Of a stretch of DNA of 64,000 nt, positions 62,376 through 64,000 are shown one piece after another (the first letter of the stretch is position 1; the number at the start of each line of letters is the position of its first letter). This DNA comes from Bacillus sp. es.034 (GTDB taxonomy: Bacteria > Bacillota > Bacilli > Bacillales > Bacillaceae_B). The DNA is taken from assembly GCF_002563655.1 (NCBI RefSeq), contig NZ_PDIY01000001.1:1-64000 (forward strand). Reading direction: 5' to 3'. Made by a program: the position numbers and the translations under genes. The notes under the pieces are model-generated. The model did not search any database, was not told the DNA's origin, and saw nothing but the letters and a program-made list of their open reading frames with translations.

Positions 62376-63305
62376 CTACTTTACCAATTCAGCTTCTGTT
62401 TCTTGATAGCTCTTATTACGCACCTTTACACCCAACAAATCTTCAAAATAACATATCATGGCATGCTTGTAGAAATCACCTTGTCCGTTTTGTAATGCAA
62501 GTTGATACGTTTGCATCGTTCCACTCAACGTTGGCAGCGGAATCTGGTATTTCATTAATACTTCATTCATACTTTCCATGTCTTTATAAGCTCTTTCAAG
62601 TGAAAAACTATGTTCAAAATCCCCTTCTAACACCTTAGGAATCAATGTTTTTGAAGCAAAACTTGATCCAGTTGCCGTCATTAATACATCACCGAGTTTC
62701 TCTGGATCTAAACCAAGCTTCACTCCAACCGGTAATAATTCACTAAAGCTTGCACAACAAATATTTAATACACAGTTATTAATCATTTTCGTCAGCTGCC
62801 CAGCCCCGTTGTCACCCATGTAGAGGATCTGTTTCCCCATCCGGTCAAGCATTGGTTTCAGTGTGTGAAATAGTTCTTCATTCCCGCCGCACATGATCGT
62901 AAGTGTTCCTTCGACCGTTGTTCTGGGATGACCCGAAATGGGGCAATCCATATATTCGATACCATTCTCCCTGCAGGTTTCTGCGACTTCTACTGCTCCT
63001 AAATAACTGATGGTGCTAAAGTCGACAATGGTCTGACCCTGCTTCATATATTTCAGTAAACCGTTTTCCCCTACTACAACCTTCTTTACAATCTCTAAGT
63101 CTGGCAGACAAAGAAATAGATAATCACTATCCGCTGTCTCCAAAATATTCGTTGTGGTTTTAATCCCTTGTGCATTGAATTCTTCTAATGCCTGTGGATT
63201 TGCATCACACACAAGATAATCATACTCACCTTCTTTTTCACCTTTTGCCAGATTGAATGCCATACCTGTGCCCATGACGCCTAATCCAATAAAACTTACT
63301 TTCAT
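62376..63305 (-). CDS. ltnD: L-threonate-dehydrogenase-type beta-hydroxyacid dehydrogenase
   Basis: This 309-residue protein has FIGLGVMGTGMAFNLAKG (NAD site), the substrate-binding DCPISGHPRTTVEGTLTIMC and the catalytic Lys in LTKMINNCVLN. It belongs to the 3-hydroxyisobutyrate dehydrogenase family. With OtnK and OtnC neighbours, oxidation of L-threonate or a related acid at C2 is likely. The isomerase OtnI is not in the window; it could lie beyond the right edge. Start at 63305 after AAAGGAGAG. Confidence 0.82.
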   Translation of the reverse strand: MKVSFIGLGVMGTGMAFNLAKGEKEGEYDYLVCDANPQALEEFNAQGIKTTTNILETADSDYLFLCLPDLEIVKKVVVGENGLLKYMKQGQTIVDFSTISYLGAVEVAETCRENGIEYMDCPISGHPRTTVEGTLTIMCGGNEELFHTLKPMLDRMGKQILYMGDNGAGQLTKMINNCVLNICCASFSELLPVGVKLGLDPEKLGDVLMTATGSSFASKTLIPKVLEGDFEHSFSLERAYKDMESMNEVLMKYQIPLPTLSGTMQTYQLALQNGQGDFYKHAMICYFEDLLGVKVRNKSYQETEAELVK

Positions 63306-63361
63306 TGAAATCTCTCCTTTTTGTTTGAAATCATTTCAAGGGCTGAAGAACGGGGAAGTAC

Positions 63362-64000
63362 CTAAGCGTTTACTTTATCCCCTTCCAATGCACCGATGAC
63401 CGCTTTGACCGCTTCTTTTGGACTTGTTAACACCGGAAGTCCTAATGTGCTCGTTTCAACTTCTGCACATGCCTGCGTGATCTGGGCAAGAATGATGGCT
63501 TCGCATCCTCTTTTTTGCAATTCCGCTGCGGCAAGACGATTCAGATGATTATGTTCGTCCTCATGACCAGCCTTCAATTCTGTCATCGCCTGCGTAATAA
63601 TCTCCGTTTCAACTTCCACTTCCCTGCCCCATTCATTGGCAAGCTTCTCCAATTGGGCTTTTGTTGCGGGTCCGGACGGTGCAGTAGTCGCCACAACGCC
63701 GATTTTTGTATAATGAGTAACGGCCTTTTCTAACATTGGGCGATCCACCGCAAAGATCGGGACGGATATAAATGGCTTCACAGCATCCACTACAGGTGTC
63801 AGCACAGTGCATGCTACAATAATCGCGTCTACTCCCGCTTCCTGTGCTTTACTGGCCAAATGGACAAAATCCCGAAATGATTTGTCATCGATTCCATTCA
63901 TTTGGTTGGCATGATACTGGATATTCTCGTCAACAAAATTTAAGACCGTCACTTCTGGTGCCAATTGTTTGAAGGCTGCATTTAAAGGTGGTACAGCATT
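63362..64000 (-). CDS. Asp/Glu-racemase-family protein, 5' end outside the window
   Basis: The frame is open to the right edge: upstream of TTG 63964 it continues as NAVPPLNAAFKQ, so the true start lies past 64000. The first conserved Cys is in IIVACTVLTPV. At the second catalytic position, where the family has G-C-T, this protein reads LAQIT, so that Cys is replaced by Gln. A racemase with two cysteines is therefore unlikely; a decarboxylase or isomerase on an acid sugar is possible. It precedes the L-threonate-type dehydrogenase gene by 56 bases. Confidence 0.78.
   Translation of the reverse strand, partial: NAVPPLNAAFKQLAPEVTVLNFVDENIQYHANQMNGIDDKSFRDFVHLASKAQEAGVDAIIVACTVLTPVVDAVKPFISVPIFAVDRPMLEKAVTHYTKIGVVATTAPSGPATKAQLEKLANEWGREVEVETEIITQAMTELKAGHEDEHNHLNRLAAAELQKRGCEAIILAQITQACAEVETSTLGLPVLTSPKEAVKAVIGALEGDKVNA

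Overview
The window looks like chromosome from a low-to-moderate GC, Gram-positive, spore-former-type Bacillaceae (Bacillus sensu lato). Support: strong AAGGAGG-type ribosome sites, frequent GTG/TTG starts, CcpA-type cre boxes, ABC sugar importers without their own ATPase (Bacillus shares MsmX), a LURP-one/YxjI gene, VanY/VanZ genes and many dispersed palindromes of a kind common in this group. No rRNA, tRNA or CRISPR was seen. Nearly all genes run leftward; only two small membrane/lipoprotein genes (7.9-9.4 kb), a GntR gene (20.9 kb) and a LacI gene (40.9 kb) run rightward.

Layout. 1-6.0 kb: an alpha-glucan (dextran/isomaltooligosaccharide) locus with a solute-binding protein, two permeases, a GH66 dextranase-type enzyme and a YesM-type sensor kinase; the last three are broken by single-base indels. 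6.3-9.4 kb: an orphan PAS-STAS protein and a lipoprotein/membrane-protein pair. 9.5-20.5 kb: a four-carbon-sugar locus. Remnants of transketolase and a frameshifted glpX are followed by a DeoR regulator, an AEC transporter and an operon of rpiB-dhaK-dhaL-tpi-like plus dctPQM (TRAP), a TIM-barrel protein and a PGDH_C-type dehydrogenase, with a divergent GntR regulator. The gene set matches D-apionate to L-erythrulose to D-erythrose 4-phosphate. 21.9-25.2 kb: vanR-vanS-vanY-vanZ without vanHAX. 25.3-28.5 kb: yxjI and an IS91-like HUH element carrying its own tyrosine recombinase.

28.6-41.9 kb: a near-complete counterpart of the Escherichia coli ycj cluster (ycjNOPQRSTU, then ycjM) plus a glycerate kinase, under a divergent LacI regulator that appears to start at CTG. 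Four GGTACC-centred candidate operators lie in the divergent intergenic region. 42.5-60.0 kb: a continuous 16-gene leftward operon headed by a sigma-54 activator with a near-consensus -24/-12 promoter. It encodes a TAXI-type TRAP transporter, CoA transferase, NDP-forming acyl-CoA synthetase alpha part, thiolase, acyl-CoA dehydrogenase, enoyl-CoA hydratase, 3-hydroxyacyl-CoA dehydrogenase, SDR, nitronate-monooxygenase-like flavoprotein, thioesterase, D-2-hydroxyacid dehydrogenase, tartrate/isopropylmalate-type dehydrogenase and a second permease. The substrate is unknown and this is the best candidate for an undescribed pathway. 60.5-64.0 kb: an acid-sugar operon (class II aldolase, DUF1537 kinase, L-threonate-dehydrogenase-type enzyme, Asp/Glu-racemase-like protein) cut by the right edge.

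Together the window is a catabolic region. Successive operons import plant- or microbe-derived sugars, sugar acids and carboxylates and feed central metabolism, under dedicated regulators and, for several, CcpA-type sites. All functional calls rest on reading motifs and gene order by eye; no database search was run.
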